Positions 62,303-64,000 of a stretch of DNA of 64,000 nt are shown piece by piece. Under the pieces are notes generated by a model that saw only the letters and a program-made list of their open reading frames with translations, was not told the DNA's origin and ran no database searches. The DNA lies in assembly GCA_019749915.1 (NCBI GenBank), contig JAIEPE010000003.1, forward strand, positions 1-64,000. Reading direction: 5' to 3'. Position numbers and translations under genes: made by a program. Every line of letters starts with the position of its first letter. The first letter of the stretch is position 1. Source of the stretch: Alphaproteobacteria bacterium. Lineage in GTDB: Bacteria > Pseudomonadota > Alphaproteobacteria > UBA9655.

Positions 62303-63407
62303 GCCTTTTCTATTTCTTCTGGTTTCTTCTCTTTTGATAAGCCCCTCTGTCTGGGCTCTTCCTGTGCAGCTTCTTCCAAATAAGGAAGGGGGAAGGGCTC
62401 CTTCTTATGACTTTCCTGTTGAGCTTCAAACTAATGGTTTTTGGGAAGGAACTTCCTCCACCGTTATAGAACAATACTTTTCAAAAATTCCGCTTCGTCT
62501 TACCTCTCCTACCTTAAGGGCCTTGAGGGAGGAGGTTTTAAAAGAAAAATTTGAGCTACTTCTTACAAATTCCTCTTATCAAGAAAAGTTTTTTGAGTTG
62601 CTAGCGGAGAGTGGGGAGCTGGTAAGTGCTGAGAATTTCTTGATTAACTCAACTCTTCCTCATAAAGACAATAATTTTCTTAACCTTTTCTATTGGGCTG
62701 GAAAATCAGAAAAAGCCTGCGAAAAGGTGGCTAACTTGATGCGTATGTCTCCCAGCTTGGAGATAAGGGCACAAAATGTTTATTGCCTTTATTTTAATGG
62801 AGAGAAAGAGCGGGCAAAAATTGCCTTTGAACTTTTAAATGAATCGGATAAGGCCGTTCCACCACTTTTAAATGCCCTCTTTGATCCTTCCCTCACGCCC
62901 ACTTTTGAAGACGCCATGGGACGTTCTCCCTTTCTTCTCACCCTTTGGTGTGCTTTGCAAAAGAACATTCCAGAGAAAAACCTTAAAGCTCTTTCTCCAG
63001 CAGCTTTGATGTTGATTGCGAATGCTGAAAAAATGCCCCAGGAAACACGACTTTTAGCGGCTCAGTTTGCCTTAGAGCATGGTTTGACAACGCGTCCTGA
63101 CGTTCAGTTGCCAAAACAGCGAGAGCCTCAAAACTCGGCACTAATACAAGAACTTCTGGAAGGGCGTGAGGAATGTGCTGACAAAGATTTAGAACTCTTA
63201 AAGGATGCAGCAAAGAATAAACGAAAGGGAGAGGTTTTGCTTCTAACCCTCAGTCTTTTAGGCGAGACTCCTTTGGAAGATATCCCTCCCACAAGGCTGA
63301 CGAGTTTATTAAAAGCCCTTACCAACGTAGGATATGATCAGCAAGCAAAGGCTTTAGCTGCTGAGTATCTTGTGGCCAAAACAGAGCCTGCGCATGAAAA
63401 TTTTTGA
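62283..63407 (+). CDS. Exported helical protein of unknown function
   Basis: A 374-residue protein with signal peptide (NKPFLFLLVSSLLISPSVWA, cleaved near 25). The rest is almost all helical with leucine-rich pairs, like a TPR/Sel1-type or HEAT-like solenoid (KEKFELLLTNSSYQEKFFEL, KACEKVANLMRMS). It overlaps the small membrane protein. I do not recognise a named family; related alphaproteobacterial proteins are probably longer, so this copy may be shortened. Confidence 0.65.
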   Translation: MINSLNKPFLFLLVSSLLISPSVWALPVQLLPNKEGGRAPSYDFPVELQTNGFWEGTSSTVIEQYFSKIPLRLTSPTLRALREEVLKEKFELLLTNSSYQEKFFELLAESGELVSAENFLINSTLPHKDNNFLNLFYWAGKSEKACEKVANLMRMSPSLEIRAQNVYCLYFNGEKERAKIAFELLNESDKAVPPLLNALFDPSLTPTFEDAMGRSPFLLTLWCALQKNIPEKNLKALSPAALMLIANAEKMPQETRLLAAQFALEHGLTTRPDVQLPKQREPQNSALIQELLEGREECADKDLELLKDAAKNKRKGEVLLLTLSLLGETPLEDIPPTRLTSLLKALTNVGYDQQAKALAAEYLVAKTEPAHENF

Positions 63408-63451
63408 TCCTTTCTTAATGACAGAGCTGATCTTTCAGGTGATATAGAATT

Positions 63452-63475
63452 ACCTCTCCCACAAAGGGGAGAGGT
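63452..63475. other. Hairpin in the convergent intergenic region
   Basis: ACCTCTCCC / GGGAGAGGT is a 9-bp perfect stem with a 6-base loop between the convergent 62283 and sppA genes. No U-run follows on either strand. The sequence resembles a common intergenic palindrome. Confidence 0.45.
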
Positions 63476-63531
63476 GAAACAGATTGATTTTACTCACAAA
63501 TCTTCATGCGTAGGTCTTGGTGGTCAAAGAT

Positions 63532-64000
63532 TTATAGTTTTACTTCAGCTAATGGCGCTTCTAAAATTTCGGGTGAGGATGTAAGAAGGGTCCAAACGCC
63601 CATGAGTTTCTTGAGGGGCTGAATGAAGGTTCCCAAAATTCCGACTTGATGAAAAGAATCGTCTTCTGAGTCATCCACAAGAGAAGCGAGCCCTTCAAGT
63701 AAAGTTTTAGATGGCGGATAAATAGCAATGCCGGCAGTGGGGGAAAGGCCTGCTTCTTTCTTTGCTAAAGCAATCGCCGTGGGAAGGCCTCCCAACTGAT
63801 CCACGAGGCCTAAGGCTAAGGCTTGCTCTCCCGTCCATACACGGCCGCGAGCCACCTTTTCCACTTGTTCGGGAGTCATATGACGGTTTTGGGCAACACG
63901 GGTTGTGAAGACCTGATAAATATCATCCATCATGGCATTAAGTTTCATCCATTGAGCTGGATTAAAAGGTTGTGTAAAGCTCCACATGGTTGCATTGTCG
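63532..64000 (-). CDS. sppA: Signal peptide peptidase SppA, C-terminal part (S49)
   Basis: The frame stays open to the right edge, so the N-terminal part is outside. The visible piece has NATMWSFTQPFNPAQWMKL, then RGRVWTGEQALALGLVDQLGG, the hallmark near the end of S49 peptidases, and YPPSKTLLEGLASL. SppA cleaves leftover signal peptides in the inner membrane. Only the C-terminal part is present; the catalytic Ser lies upstream of the window edge. Confidence 0.85.
   Translation of the reverse strand, partial: DNATMWSFTQPFNPAQWMKLNAMMDDIYQVFTTRVAQNRHMTPEQVEKVARGRVWTGEQALALGLVDQLGGLPTAIALAKKEAGLSPTAGIAIYPPSKTLLEGLASLVDDSEDDSFHQVGILGTFIQPLKKLMGVWTLLTSSPEILEAPLAEVKL

Overview
The window is a stretch of AT-rich, gene-dense chromosome from an alphaproteobacterium. 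Pointers are the yebC-ruvC-ruvA-ruvB-ybgC-tolQ-tolR-tolA cluster, an N-terminally extended S9 protein next to L13, two-subunit glycyl-tRNA synthetase, malic enzyme fused to a phosphotransacetylase-like domain, and MucR/LdtR-style MarR regulation. The mixture of ordinary housekeeping genes, many transporters, salvage genes (thiamine uptake, cytidine deaminase), lineage-specific secreted proteins and a large NB-ARC/TPR protein suggests a host-associated lineage such as Holosporales or a relative. That placement is an inference; no rRNA is present to prove it.

Layout. 1-5.2 kb: a minus-strand MoxR-DUF58-DUF4381-BatA-BatB/C operon. 5.3-8.1 kb: a LysR regulator divergent from an SbtA-like bicarbonate transporter and a DUF6671 zinc-ribbon protein, with a LysR box between them. 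8.1-9.7 kb: MarC, the collapsed remains of one hsp20 gene and an intact hsp20. 9.9-13.9 kb: an accessory stretch with tRNA-Thr, an unknown membrane protein, a degenerate oxygenase-like protein, a GNAT-like protein, an HTH/S24 regulator with a second peptide deformylase, and a lone autoinducer-binding-like domain. 13.9-22.7 kb: MFS transporter, RidA, RlmB, OmpA lipoprotein, a TPP riboswitch controlling thiBPQ, greA, HIT and HAD proteins. 22.9-28.3 kb: the yebC-ruvCAB-ybgC-tolQRA run. 28.5-30.7 kb: a polar amino-acid ABC importer. 30.8-34.7 kb: tRNA-Gln, a Bcr/CflA transporter, a DUF4143 ATPase, rpsI/rplM and tRNA-Pro. 34.8-37.1 kb: small secreted proteins and a lone ABC binding protein. 37.4-46.4 kb: flavin reductase, tkt-gap, a methyltransferase, ygfZ, cdd and glyQS. 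46.6-49.4 kb: MFS, PAP2 and MarR genes. 49.8-53.1 kb: a 1107-residue HTH-TM-NB-ARC-TPR protein. 53.2-57.8 kb: a His-rich secreted protein, mgtE and maeB. 57.8-64 kb: tRNA-Leu, lipB-yggU, two tandem paralogous secreted proteins, a small membrane protein, a helical exported protein and the end of sppA.

The most unusual content is the 1107-residue STAND protein, which joins a LuxR-type DNA-binding domain and a possible TIR-like alpha/beta module to a membrane anchor, an NB-ARC NTPase and TPR sensors. Next is the paralogous secreted-protein islet at 58.9-62.1 kb, bounded by two copies of the 3' end of yggU, which looks like an insertion footprint. Other points of note are paired palindromes exactly 31 bp apart before ygfZ, a TPP riboswitch that contains the thiB ribosome binding site and abuts its start codon, the internally deleted hsp20, and a ThiQ ATPase with an altered D-loop.
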